From Cercis canadensis (taxonomy: Eukaryota; Streptophyta; Magnoliopsida; Fabales; Fabaceae): a stretch of DNA of 64,000 bases. The notes beneath the pieces were generated by a model. It had not been told where the DNA came from. It made no database searches and saw only the letters and a list, made by a program, of their open reading frames with translations. Positions 37,396-49,342 of the stretch are shown in pieces. The stretch lies in assembly GCA_003255065.1 (NCBI GenBank), contig QAOA01008138.1, positions 459,924 through 523,923 on the forward strand, written 5' to 3'. The first letter of the stretch is position 1. Every line of letters starts with the position of its first letter. The position numbers were made by a program, and so were the translations under genes.

Positions 37396-38704
37396 TGACG
37401 GGTGCCGAACCGGACAAAATTAAACTACTAATTGCAACTAAATTGTAGTATAGGATGCAACCAGTGTCATCTCCCAAGGATTCACCAGAACAACTAATCT
37501 TTTAAGAACTTAAGCAAGAACAGAATAAGGGGGGGTTTGTGTTGAATGCAATATACTAAGAATTAAGAAAGCAGTAAATTGAATTTATCAAATAAGAGAA
37601 AACGCAATCAACTCAAGCAGGCAACCAAACCTTAATCCATCTTTGTTCACTAAAGATAAACTAGATTTGATTTACTTCTTGGTTAAGTGTTACCTGGAAC
37701 CCCTAACAATAACACTTAGAATTCCTACTGATTTACCAATCAGGATTCAATTAATCATGGAATTAAGACTCTAGGCAACCGCTCTATATCACCAAATCCA
37801 GATTAATATAATAACCGAATTATCCAAGTTAACCATATATTAAAGACCTTTAAAGTATGATTATCAATCTGATTACTGTTATGAATCTAATCAACCAATT
37901 TAAATTCATACAACTCATGGAATCAAAGTACCATTCAATCACATGAAGAAGGGGAGAAGCAGTAATTCAAATTAAATTAAATCAAACCCGGTTGAAGTAC
38001 AGGAACTCTGGATTATCAAGTTTGGCTCCTCTTGAATTGATTACAAACGAACTTAGCCCTCCATTGAAGGCTTAAACATAAAGCAAAAGTAGAAAAACGA
38101 ACTCAAAAAATAGGAGGCAGCAGCAGCTCAAGGAATTTTGTATCTCTCTAGTTGTGTATGATTTGCCTCAACAACTTGAGAATATATACTAGTTGGCTGC
38201 CTCCTCTAGGTTTCCTAATGGTTTCCTAATTACAAAATAAACCTAGTTTCCTAAATTATTAATGGTAAAAACATGATCCAGCCCTAGTGTCATGAGTCCT
38301 GGCCCAATAAGTAGATGTTGGCCCAAATAAACATGCTCTGGTCCAATAGGCAGCCCTAAAGAAAGGAATCAGTCAATGCTTGGCGGAGCAGAAAATCTGG
38401 ACTTCTTGCACGCGAATTTCAGTTGCCTAGACGCAAGAATCAGCTTTTGGGCTCTTCATATGAAATGTGTCATTTTCTGTCAGCTTTCCAACGAAACTAG
38501 AATCACATTAATCAGACATCTGTAGCAAATGATATGATGAAAAATGTAAGCAGTGCCAGAATTTAATAGTTAAGCAATTAAAATCTACAAGCACCAACAA
38601 GTCCAAATCTACAAAACATGTCTAAAAGCCATAAAAATCACTAGAAACACACACTAAAAGACTAAGTATAAGAGAAACAAATAGTATAAAATGATGTGTT
38701 ATCA
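37396..38704 (-). repeat. Athila copy 1 5' LTR
   Basis: 1309 bp, same ends as 32286-33573 and very similar along its length. Confidence 0.9.
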
Positions 38705-38985
38705 GCCTCCCCTTCGATCCTCTTGGGATTTTCTATCCTTAGCTTTGCTTTTCTCTGTTTGTCCCAGGACCTTTAGGTTGATGTGCTTAGAGGTGCTAGT
38801 AAGGTGCTCAGATAGGTTATTCGGAGGATCAAGGGTTAAATTTTCGTGCAGACGCCCAGGTTGAGACTTGCCTGGATGGCATGCAATGCTACTGAGTCCG
38901 TAAGGTCTTGGACATGTAGGGAGAGTCCGGTATACCGATTCATGTAGTCTTTCAAAGATTCAGTCTCCTCTTGCTTGAGGGTGGC

Positions 38986-40413
38986 TGATAAACACACTTT
39001 TTATACAATAGTTAACCCTCATTTTTAGTCTTTTAAACCTCTTTTGGGCTGAATTGATTGAGCTTGTGCCGCATTTCATAAGTTAGGTTCCAATTGGGCT
39101 TAATTGTATTTTTTTCAGTATTACTGGAAATTTTACACTGTCTCTGTATTTCAGACATAACTTGAGTTCTAGACATCTGATAATTTTTAATCTTACCTTG
39201 TAGGAAAGCTGAGAGAATTCTCTACAACTTTGATTCAGACTCCAAAGCTAATTCAAATGTCCAGTACGTAAAATTTAGCTTGGAAGTCAGAGCAGAGATG
39301 CTATCATTGGATCCTGACCTGTATGAAGAGATTGGATCATAACTTAGGCTATGGGTATTTTACGGGCCAAAAATGGTACCATTGGATAGCTGAGACATTA
39401 TTCTTCAACTCTTATGAAGACCATTTTTCCAAAATATGGTGTTTGGATGGTGTTATTTCCCCTTGAAGTCAACTGATGAGTTCAGAGAGCTGTTAAGAGT
39501 AAATTGGGCCTAACTCTCTCATCACAGGCCCAATTAAGCCAAAACCAGTGCCAAATTAAAGCTAAGAGCCAGAGGATTTTTTTTAACTTAGGGGGTAATC
39601 TCAGTGTGTAGGTATTTTAGATGGGTTTAAGTAGAGCAAGAGGCAGACGTAGGTTTACATTCCCATTCTGTGCAGTTTTCCTTTGCCTATTTTCTTTCTA
39701 GAGTTTTTCTTTACCTTTTCTATAATGGATCATTCCCTCATATTCATGGAGGGCTAATCATTTAAATCAATCCAGGTTTTGGCTGTTTTGATTATTAATT
39801 CTGAGATTCTATTTAATTGTTCTTGCATTCAATTGTTAATCAAGTTTTTTTCCTTATTTTTGATTTAATTCTGATTGAGTTGCTTAAATTCAGTTGGTTA
39901 ATTGTTCATATGATAATTGCTTAATTTCATATGTTAAAAGAGGATTCTAAAGATTAAACAATGTTTCCAAGCTTTTTGATGGATTGTTTAAGCTTGGTTG
40001 GATTATGGACTTAGGTTAATTTGGAATTAGTGGATGCTTAATTTGTTGAATCCTAATTAATCAAATTTTGGATGCTTATCTAGTAGATGACCCATAGATC
40101 ACTTAGAGGCTTCTTGATGTGTTCTAAGGTTGTAAGGTTAATGATTGAATGAATCTTTTGTAATCAATGACAGATTAAAATTAGGATTAGTTATAACCCT
40201 GAATTAGTTGCTTTCCTTAATTTGGTTGACCACTTTCAATTACTTTCTGTTGATTAATTCTACAAAAATCAAACCCCTTGTTAGTTAAACTCCCTAATTT
40301 GATTCCCTAATTAGAATGGTTCTATGGTTCGACTTGGTGTTACCTTATGCTGCAAGTAGTTTTGGTGAACCGAATATAAATTGACTAATTTGATTAGCCT
40401 CGGCAGCTCATCA
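38986..40413 (+). mobile_element. 1.43-kb Athila-related solo LTR inserted in Tat gag
   Basis: It starts TGATAAACACAC and ends GGCAGCTCATCA, the reverse complement of the family at 21558-22982. It is flanked by the repeat GTGGC (38981-38985 and 40414-40418). Removing it restores the Tat gag frame. Confidence 0.9.
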
Positions 40414-41276
40414 GTGGCTAGAATGGCGGAGGATTTTTGGTGTGTCATGCTTGTGGAGAAACGGGCTTGAAGAAGCTCGGACAGTTGATCAAAGTTAGAA
40501 ATGCTATTCGGAGGAACATTTGAAAACCACTGAAAGGCTGTCCTGTGCACAATAGTGGGGAATGCATAGCACATGAGCTCGTCATTGGTGCCGCTTAGGA
40601 GCATGATCTAATTTTAGTTTTCCAAATGCTCCCTAGGGTCGGACGATCCGTCGAAAGGTTCGAGCTAAGGCAACTTGAAATTAGTCAGAAGGGAGTAATC
40701 GAGAATGAGTTGGGTGAAAGGGTGTCTTCCCATTCTTTTCGGCCTTTCTGACCTGGGTGGAGAAAATCTAGGAGAGCTGAAAATCTGGGAGGGGTTTTCC
40801 CTACATGCATGAAATGAGGCTTCAGAGCTACTTAAGAGATTGGTTGGTAGATCTCTTGTGAATTGTGACTCGCTGTAGGCAACCTGAATGGATGGCTAGT
40901 AGAGTGGTGAGTCTCCCGAGGATTCAACCTTGCGGATATTTTTCCTCCTTTTATACTCAACTATCTCTGCCTTATCCACTATTCTTTCTTGTTTCAAAGA
41001 TTGAATTTCTTGCAAAAGGTAATGTAGAGTGTCTCCTAATTGCTCTAGATGAGTTTCTTTATGAGGGACTTCCTTAACAGCCTCAAGACTGAACACATGT
41101 CAGTTCATTAGAGGTACTGCCCTCAAGTTGGACGGTTGGGCGAGTGCTTCCCTAGTTAGTGTAGGGAGGCTCTCGTGGACAAGAGGTGGAATGACTGGGG
41201 TAGATTGATCGTCTGTGCCGATGATGACAAACTCAGGACCAGCCAAAGAGATTTATAGGTGATGAGGAAATCAAAT

Positions 41277-41294
41277 TTCCCACAGACAGCGCCA
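41277..41294 (-). promoter_or_regulatory. Tat-type primer binding site
   Basis: On the minus strand, TGGCGCTGTCTGTGGGAA, one base from the usual Tat/Retand form, immediately inside the LTR-like block. Confidence 0.65.
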
Positions 41295-41296
41295 AA

Positions 41297-41622
41297 TGAC
41301 GATGCTTGAGTATGAGGTTGAGTCGAGTCATGGAGATCTCTAAGGTCGGGTTGGATCTAGTTAACCTGCACAAGTAGAAAAGGAGGGCCGGGTCCTTGTT
41401 TCCGGGCTCTGAAGATTAAGTTAGGTCGGACCGAGCTAAAAAGGGTTATTAATGATTCGTAGTTCAAAAGTCTGTTACCTGTAACAAGAGGGGTATTTAT
41501 AAGGGTACTAAGTGAAATAGAAGCAGTGGTTGGCGATTTGATTTTGGGCCTTTTTTTAAAGTGGGCCTTTCGGCTTATTAGGCCTATGCGAATATGGGCT
41601 AGGATAAAGGGCCACTACAACA
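41297..41622 (-). repeat. Probable Tat-like 5' LTR
   Basis: About 326 bp, TGACGATGCTTGAG...GGCCACTACAACA. It begins next to the primer site. The right end is a judgement because LINE sequence starts there. Confidence 0.6.
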
Positions 41623-42196
41623 AGAATACTTACTCCTTAACACCATAACCCACAAGTCATCTCTCTTATTTACCAAACCCCACCCAATTTTCATCATGAA
41701 AGCAGCATTGACTTGGCGAGTGTGGCGCAAACCCAAGCCACTTACTGCTTTGGCTTGTACACTTTCTCCCATTGGACCAAATGGGTTTTCTTGTGATTCA
41801 GATCTGACCCCTAAAGGAACCGATGGCTCTGCTTGTCAACTTCATCATAAATACTCACTAGAAGCATGGTAGTTTTCATGGCATAGGAAGAAAAAGCCGA
41901 AAGAACTGATTGAGAGAGTTAGCCTACCAACCAAAAATAATGAGCTAGTTTTCCAGCCACTCAACTTTCCCATCATTCTCTATGTAATGTAGTTGAAAGT
42001 CCCCCTATTAACTTTACCATGGTGAAAAGGAACCCTAAGATATTTCCTGAGAATATTAGTTACTGTAAACCCCAACCCCCAGGCATCTCTGCCACATGGT
42101 TACAGTTAACATTACTATAGAAAAAAACCTTGGTCTTTTCAGCATTCAATTTCTGGCCAGAACTATTGCAAAAAAAAAAAAAAAAAAAAAAAAAAA
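41623..42196 (-). pseudogene. LINE reverse transcriptase fragment (3' domain)
   Basis: Minus-strand reading gives GQKLNAEKTKVFF, then KYLRVPFHHGKVNRGTFNYI, GKLSGWKTSSLFLVGRLTLS and HRFL.GSDLNHKKTHLVQWE. These are the ordered landmarks of the end of the reverse transcriptase in plant L1-type LINE ORF2 proteins. It is broken by frameshifts and stops. It runs into an A-run and the N gap on the right. Confidence 0.75.
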
Positions 42197-42439
42197 NNNN
42201 NNNNNNNNNNNNNNNNNNNNNNNNNNNNNNNNNNNNNNNNNNNNNNNNNNNNNNNNNNNNNNNNNNNNNNNNNNNNNNNNNNNNNNNNNNNNNNNNNNNN
42301 NNNNNNNNNNNNNNNNNNNNNNNNNNNNNNNNNNNNNNNNNNNNNNNNNNNNNNNNNNNNNNNNNNNNNNNNNNNNNNNNNNNNNNNNNNNNNNNNNNNN
42401 NNNNNNNNNNNNNNNNNNNNNNNNNNNNNNNNNNNNNNN
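42197..42439. other. Assembly gap (243 N)
   Basis: Preceded by a run of A and flanked by LINE sequence on the left and Athila RNase H on the right, so the junction of these two elements is not resolved. Confidence 0.98.
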
Positions 42440-45400
42440 GTATCCGACTCAGGTGATCTGCTACCAAGTTCTCGGCTCCACTCTTGTCTCTGATCTCAAG
42501 GTCGAATTCTTGCAAGAGCAGCATCCACCTAATGAGCCTAGGCTTCGCATCCGGCTTCTTGAGCAAGTACTTTAAAGCTGCATGATCAGAGAAAGCAATG
42601 ACTTTAGAATTAAGCAAATATGAACGGAATTTATCTAAAGCAAACAGAATTGCAAGGAGCTCTTTCTCAGTAGTGGTGTAATTTGCTTGGGCAGCATCCA
42701 AAGTGCGAGAGGCATAGTAAATCACGTGGGACAGCTTGTCCACTCGCTGTGCAAGGACAATGCCTACTGCAAAGTTTGATGCATCGCACATAAGCTCAAA
42801 GGGAAACTCCCAGTTAGGTGGCTGCATGATGGGAGGGGAGGTAAGGCTCTGCTTCAGCTGATCAAAGGCTACTCTGCACTGCTTATCAAAGTCGAAATCC
42901 ACTTCTTTCTGGAGAAGCTTAGACAATGGCAAGGCAATCTTGCTGAAGTCCTGGATGAATCGCCTGTAAAACCCTGCATGACCAAGAAAGGAACGCACTT
43001 CCCGCACACAAGTGGGGTAGGGTAAGGAGGCAATAACATCTATCTTAGCCTTATCTACTTCAATGCCTTTGTTAGAAATTACATGCCCTAAAACTATGTC
43101 TTGTTCGACTATGAAGTGACATTTCTCAAAATTAAGAACAAGGTTAGTCTCAATGCATCTATCAAGTACCCTAGCAAGGCTATCTAAACATGCATCAAAA
43201 GAGGAGCCATATACAGTAAAGTCATCCATGAATACCTCCATGCAGTGTTCTAAAAAATCAGAAAATATGCTCACCATACACCGCTGGAATGTACCAGGGG
43301 CATTACACAGGCCGAAAGGCATCCTCCTATATGCAAATGTGCCGAATGGACAGGTGAAAGTCGTCTTCTCCTGATCCTCTGGGGCTATGTGAATCTGGAA
43401 GTAGCCTGAGAAGCCATCCAGGAAGCAGTAATGGGACTTCCCTGCCAGTCTCTCTAACATCTGATCAATAAAGGGTAGAGGGAAGTGATCCTTCCTTGTC
43501 GCCTGGTTGAGTCTTCTATAATCGATGCAGACGCGCCAGCTGTTCTGCACTCTGGTGGGGATCAACTCGTTCTTCTCATTGGCTACCACAGTTATGCCAC
43601 TCTTCTTTGGAACCACTTGAACTGGACTCACCCATTTGCTATCTGAGATGGGGTAGATAATGCCGGCTGACAACAGCTTGCTCACTTCTTTCTTGACCAC
43701 ATCCAGAATCAACGGGTTAAGTCGCCTTTGGGGCTGCCTCACTGGTTTAGCTTCTTCCTCTAATAAAATCCTATGCATGCAGGTGGAGGGGCTAATGCCA
43801 GGAATGTCTGCAAGTGTCCATCCAATGGCTGTCTTCCGCTGCTTCAGAATCCACAACAACCTCTCTTCTTGTTCAGGTTGCAGATTGTTGGCTATGATGA
43901 CAGCAGCTTTTCTTCTGCTTCTAGGAAAGCATACTTGAGATGGTCAGGTAATGGTTTCAGCTCAAGAATAGGTGGTTGCTGCACAAAGGGAACTAGCTTG
44001 GTTGGAGAAACCAAGTCTGCTGTGTGAAGCTTAGAAACACCTGCAAGCTCTGCATTATGCTCCAAAACAGTCTCATTATACCCCATATGCAGAAATTTCA
44101 GAACAGGCATCACAACTCCCATCACAATTAGTACATGTAGGGCACTCTAAAGTATCTAGCAAGCCTACTATATCAGGAAATTCAGCTACCAATTCAGCAT
44201 GCACATCATCAACTAGCAGGTCTATGACATCTATTTGGAACACTGAATGCTCTTCTAGAGGGTGTTTCATGGCATCACTTAAATTAAAACGAATTACAGT
44301 GTCACCAAATTCCATGGACAGGGTACCAGCATGCACATCAATTATGGTCTTAGCAGTTTTAAGGAAGGGTCTACCTAAGATCAAAGGGGCATGTCTAGAT
44401 GTAGACTCATCCTCCATATTTAACACATAAAAATCTGCTGGAAATATTAAATCATTTACCCTAACCAAAACATCCTCAAGAAGGCCTGCAGGATAGGCTG
44501 TGCTTCTATTAGCAAGCTGAATGACTACTCCAGTGGGCTTCAGTTCTCCAATCTGCAGTGATGAATAGATGGACTTGGGCATCACGTTGATGGAAGCACC
44601 CAGATCTAGCATGGCATTTGTAAACTGCTTGTCTCCAATAGTGCAGGGAATGGTGAAAGTTCCAGGATCAGTGCACTTTGATGGTAAGTTAGGCTGGATC
44701 ATTGCTGACACGTTTCTGCTCATGCTCACTTTCTCATTGCCTTTCAGTCTTCTCTTGTGGGTACACAAATCCTTCAGAAACCTTGCATACTTGGGAATCT
44801 GTTTAATTGCTTCCAGAAGAGGTATATTGACTTCTACCTTCCTGAAAGTATCCATGATCTCTTTATCTAGCTCATGCTCAGCAATTTTCTTGGACTGTGT
44901 AATTCTGTTTGGAAAGGGGAGAGGAATACTGGGGGTAGAGCTCTCTGCCTGATCCTGAAGGTGGATTGGCTGCTGTTTTGGAATAGCTTTAGGGGCTGCA
45001 GGGTCTGAATTTTTTTCTTGAACAAAATTTTGAACCGTAGAAGGTAAGCTAGGTTCTGGAGCACTCACTTCTTTACCACTGCGCAGGGTTATGGCACTCA
45101 CATTGCCTCTTGGATTGGTGACTGTCTGAGAAGGTAAACTGCCAGAACCTTGAGACTTCATCTCACTAATGGTGCCTGCAAGTTGGCCTATCTGAGTCTC
45201 CAAGCTCTGAATGCTAGTCTCAGTCCTCTGTTGGAATTGGATGTTGCTACTTGCCAATTGCTTCACTAAGTCTTCCAGGCTCGGTTCAGGCTTGTTAGCT
45301 TGCTGCATTGGCTGCTTCATTGGTGCTTGGTACTGCTGGTTGCTTGAACTTGCATTGTACCTAGGCTGTTGTGGCTGGTACGTTTGTTGTTGCTGCTGCT

Positions 45401-46538
45401 GCTAAGGTTGGCCAGAATTTCCTCCATACCTTAAATTAGGGTGATCTCTCCAACTAGGGTTGTAGGTGGAGGAGTGGGGGTCATATCGGGGCTGCTGGTA
45501 AGGTCTACCAGGAAAGACTCCAGCCACTACTTCAGTGTTGTCTTGGAGAGTAGGACATTGATCTGTTGGATGACTAGACAGGGAACAAATTCCACATAGC
45601 TTGGCATGAGCTTGAACCGGTGTGTGCCCCATTGCTAGCTGTCTAACCAAGGAGGTCAATTCCTCCAAACGAGTCTCCACCCTTTGTTGCTCTACCATCT
45701 ACACCTCATTCACTCCTCTAGCAGGGGTGAGCATCCTTGTGCCAAATTGCTGTGCATTGTCTGAGATTTTGGATATTAAATCTCTTGCAGCTCCAGGGGT
45801 CTTGTCCACTAAGGCACTTCCAGAAGCAGCATCCACATAGCCTCGATCCATAGGAAGAAGTCCTTCGTAGAAATATTGGATGAGCAACTGGTCACTGATT
45901 TGATGATGGGGGCAGCTTCCACAGAGTTTCTTGAATCTCTCCCAATACTCATGTAGTGTCTCTCCACTGTTTTGCCTTATGCCACATATTTCTTTTCGGA
46001 TGGCAGCAGCTCTTGAGGCAGGGAAGAATCTTTCAAGAAAGCACCTCTTCAAGTCATTCCAGCATGTGATGATGGATGGCTGCAAGTATAGCCAATCCTT
46101 CGCTGCTCCATCTAATGAAAAGGGAAAAGCCCTAAGCTTGATGTGCTCCTCTTCAATTGACTGAGGCTTCATGGTAGAACACACTATGTGAAATTCCTTC
46201 AAATGCTTGTGAGGATCTTCACCTGCAAGTCCATGAAACTTTGGGAGCAAGTGTATTAATCCAGACTTTAATTCGAAATTAGCATCAGGATATTGAATAC
46301 ACAAAGGTTGGTAATTATCATCAGGGGCAGCCAACTCCTTAAGTGTCCTAGCCCTAGCATGCATGTCATTATTTCCAGCCCCATTATTAGCAGCAAGATC
46401 AACCTTAGGATTAATGTCATTGGCAGCCATATTATGCTCTATGTGATGAGGAGTTCTACGTGCCCTAGCAAGTGTGTGCAAGGTTCTCTCTATTTCAGAA
46501 TCACCTTCAAGTAGTTCAAATTGAGAGGACCGAGTCAT
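42440..46538 (-). pseudogene. Athila copy 2 gag-protease-RT-RNase H
   Basis: Gag (46538-45402) contains the plant retrotransposon gag core (GAAKDWLYLQ, CFLERFFPASRAAAIR) and a zinc-knuckle-like CGICSLSSHPTDQC. The protease near 44640 has DLGASINVMP. Reverse transcriptase starts about 43750 and has FMDD at about 43213-43245. RNase H has [19 protein letters not shown] and ends VADHLSRI at the gap; integrase is absent. Stops at 45699-45701 and 45402-45404 (TAG where CAG is likely) keep frame, and single-base frame changes lie near 44090 and 43890. This pol is the most intact Athila coding part here and could once have served copy 1. Confidence 0.9.
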
Positions 46539-47423
46539 ACACTATGCAAATCAAAAGATAACAACACTCTAAAACACACTAGAACACACAAAAACAGTAA
46601 AACAGTGAATCAATGAAAGAAAAGTGCAAAAACCACAACACACTAAATGCACTAGACAAATGCAAAAAGACACCAAAATAATACTAATTGACCCAACAAA
46701 ACATTTTTAAAAATTTTTCTACCACCACAGCATGAAATATTGATGAAAAGGAAACTCAAAAATCAAATAAAAAATCTTAAAAAATTGAAAAAGGGGTTCA
46801 AACGATGGAATTTGGCTGAGATAGGGTGGTGCTCAATGCTTTATATTTTTCACACCGTTTTCCTTTAACTGACCAATTTTCAGCTCAATCAGAGCACAAA
46901 AATCCGTACAGAATTTTGACCCATAAAATCGTAATTTCAAGCCAAAACGCTAGGGAAACAGGGAAAAATTTGGGGATAGGCACAAGAATTCACACAATGA
47001 GAACCTAAAACAGTATGGCAAGCAAGAAAAAAAATAATCACAGACCTTACATAATATAGAAATTTTACCAAAAAGTGAACTAAGATAGCAAAGGGGACAG
47101 AATAGCGGCACAAAGGGGACAGAATAGCGGCAAAGGAGACGAAACAAGGGCAATAATAGCACAAAGTTCAGCTCACAGTGCTTCTCACAAAGCAATTTCT
47201 CTGTCCACTAATTTGCAGCTCACTCCCAGTTGGTCAGAATCAAAAACAAGACAGAAACAGAAACACTAACTAGAGAAAGACAACCTAAACAAAACAGGAA
47301 AACAAAATAGGAAAACAAGTAGAACAGGAGGAGAATGATGAAGAACAATGACTAGAAACAAGAACAATAAGCAAATAAAACAATAACAAAAGAGTCCTAA
47401 GAAGATTAATATGTTAGGTAAAA
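46539..47423. other. Athila copy 2 leader between primer site and gag
   Basis: AT-rich, with a small tandem repeat of about 20 bp (GGGACAGAATAGCGGCAAAG) near 47095-47135. The corresponding leader in copy 1 is 36460-37371. No gene. Confidence 0.6.
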
Positions 47424-47441
47424 TCCCCGGCAATGGCGCCA
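47424..47441 (-). promoter_or_regulatory. Primer binding site, tRNA-Asp type (Athila copy 2)
   Basis: Same site as in copy 1 with one change (minus strand TGGCGCCATTGCCGGGGA). Confidence 0.85.
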
Positions 47442-47447
47442 AAATTT

Positions 47448-48969
47448 TGACGGGTGCCGAACCGTACAAAATTAAACTACTAATTGCAACTAATTTGTAG
47501 TATAGGATGCAACCAGTGTCGTCTCCCAAATATTCACTAGAACAACTAATCTTTTAAGAACTTAAACAAGAACAGAATAGGGGGGGTGGGGTTGAATGCA
47601 ATATACTAAGAATTTAGAAAGCAGTAAACTGAATTTATCAAATAAGAGAAAACGCAATCAACTCAAGCAGGCAACCAAACTCTAATCCATCCTTGTTCAC
47701 TAAAGATAACCTAGATCTGATTTAATTCTTGGTTAAGTGTTACCTGGAACCCCTAACAATAACACTTAGAATTCCTACTGATTTACCAATCAGGATTCAA
47801 TTAATCATGGAATTAAGACTCTAGGCAACCGCTCTATATCACTAAATCCAGATTAATTTAATAACCGAATTATCCAAGTTAACCATATATTAAAGACCTT
47901 TAAAGTATGATTATCAATCTGATTACTGTTATGAATCTAATCAACCGATTTAAATTCATACAACTCATGGAATCAAAGTACCATTCAATCACATGAAGAA
48001 GGGGAGAAGCAGTAATTCAAATTAAATTAAATCAAACCCGGTTGAAGCACAGGAACTCTGGATTGTCAAGTTTGGCTCCTCTTGAATTGATTACAAACGA
48101 ACTTAGCCTTCCATGGAAGACTTGAACACAAAGCAAAGGGGAAAAACGAACTCAGGAAAGGAGCCAGCAGCAGCTCAAGGAATTTCGTATCTCTTCTGAT
48201 TGTGTTTGTTTTGCCTCAACAACTTGAGAATATATACTAGCTGGCTGCCTCCTCTAGGTTTTCTAATGGTTTCCTAATTACAAAATAAACCTAGTTTCCT
48301 AAATTATTAATGGTAAAAACATGATCAAGCCCTAGTGTCATGTGTGATGGCCCAAAAAGCAGATGTTAGCCCAAATAAACATGCTCTGGTCCAATAAGCA
48401 GCCCTAAGGAAAGGAATCAGTCAATGCTGGGCGGAGTGCTGCGCGGAGTGCTGGGCGGAGCAGAAAATCTGAACTGCTTGCACGCAAATTTCAGTTATCC
48501 AAACGTGAGAATCAGCTTCTGGGATCTTCATATGAAATTTGGAATTTTCTGTTAGCTTTCCAACGAAACTGGAATCACATCAATCAGACATTTGTAGCAA
48601 AAGATATGGTAAAAAAACGTAAGCAGTGCCAGAATTTAACAGTTAAGCAATTAAAATCTACAAGCACCAACAAGTCCAAATCTACAAAACATGTTTAAAA
48701 GCCATAAAAATCACTAGAAACACACACTAAAAGACTAAGTATAAGAGAAACAAATAGTATAAAATAATGTGTTATCANGACATTTGTAGCAAAATATATG
48801 GTAAAAAAACGTAAGCAGTACCAGAATTTAACAGTTAAGCAATTAAAATCTACAAGCACCAACAAGTCCAAATCTACAAAACATGTTTAAAAGCCATAAA
48901 AATCACTAGAAACACACACTAAAAGACTAAGTATAAGGGAAACAAATAGTATAAAATAATGTGTTATCA
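47448..48969 (-). repeat. Athila copy 2 5' LTR with a duplicated joint
   Basis: TGACGGGTGCC...GTGTTATCA. The last 191 bp occur twice (48587-48777 and 48779-48969) around N at 48778, with a few differences. Without the duplicate the length matches the other LTRs. Confidence 0.88.
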
Positions 48970-48974
48970 GTCAT

Positions 48975-49077
48975 CTAACTTGATTGAGAGAGTTTGCCCA
49001 AACGCAGGCAGAGATGCATTATTGGAGCTCATAGATTCCCTTAATGGAGACACAAATGTTGAACTGTGTTCTGCCAT
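48975..49077 (-). pseudogene. Copia gag N-terminus, separated from the rest by 22 kb
   Basis: ATG at 49075-49077 opens 34 codons beginning MAEHSSTF and ending SIKLDD at the Athila insertion. The reading continues at 26587 with NNYLEDILDGSR. Confidence 0.85.
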
Positions 49078-49085
49078 TTTTCAAA

Positions 49086-49097
49086 GCTCAGATACCA
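49086..49097 (-). promoter_or_regulatory. Copia primer binding site, Met tRNA variant
   Basis: Minus strand TGGTATCTGAGC directly adjoins the LTR, one base different from the usual TGGTATCAGAGC. Confidence 0.8.
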
Positions 49098-49308
49098 TGA
49101 AAACTTTGTGTAGCAGCAATAATTGAAGAACGAGAGCTTGAAGATCAAGCCAAGGTGCAGCAAGTTAGCAGATCAGCATCGCAGAGAAGGTTCAAGAAAG
49201 TTCAAGAACTCAGAAACTCAAAGAAAGAGAAAAGAAAGATGAAAGAACAATGTTTGATCTTGGAAAATGTAATCTGTATATTGAATTGTTACTGTATAGG
49301 AACTGTTT

Positions 49309-49342
<34 letters not shown>

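Larger units (their letters stand above)
32286..38704 (-). mobile_element. Non-autonomous Athila-like element (copy 1), complete with both LTRs
   Basis: LTRs 32286-33573 and 37396-38704 are flanked by the target repeat GCCTC (32281-32285 and 38705-38709). The 5' LTR is on the right. A tRNA-Asp-type primer site lies at 37372-37389, a gag remnant with C-terminal hydrophobic ORF at 34885-36456, and a polypurine tract beside 33574. No protease, reverse transcriptase or integrase is present, so it must have moved with enzymes from a relative such as copy 2. It sits in Tat gag. Confidence 0.9.
31686..41096 (-). pseudogene. Tat-like gag, split in three pieces
   Basis: Gag landmarks in order: a coiled segment LHYLLQEIQSLKQER near 41000; the gag core AFQWFSNVPPNSISNFDQL near 40520; ATLKQEETESLKDYMNRYTG, which reads across the solo-LTR insertion point (38985/40419); and a charged region RPRYKTYTPLNQSKARVLEEI near 32230. 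The core is that of the plant retrotransposon gag family. Several stops interrupt it. Confidence 0.75.
31686..41622 (-). mobile_element. Tat-like Ty3/gypsy element (gag part) split by nested elements
   Basis: Pieces at 40419-41296, 38705-38985 and 31686-32285 form one minus-strand gag once the inserts are removed. An LTR-like block 41297-41622 (TGACGATG...TACAACA) and a primer-site-like TGGCGCTGTCTGTGGGAA (41277-41294, minus strand) stand at its 5' side. The other LTR is not found. No pol is present. Confidence 0.65.
26593..48969 (-). mobile_element. Athila-like Ty3/gypsy element (copy 2), itself host to nested insertions
   Basis: The outer LTR ends TGACGGGTGCC (26593) and GTGTTATCA (48969) are flanked by the target repeat GTCAT (26588-26592 and 48970-48974). 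Removing the element rejoins the copia gag frame as SIKLDDNNYL, a typical copia gag motif, which confirms one insertion. The coding strand is minus: primer site, gag, protease, reverse transcriptase, RNase H (46538 to 42440). The 3' half is replaced by an N gap, LINE, Tat and LTR sequence. The left LTR is truncated at about 27246. Confidence 0.82.

Noticed and set aside
42096..42575. ORFs reading through the N run
   Set aside because: They exist only because N codons are treated as open.
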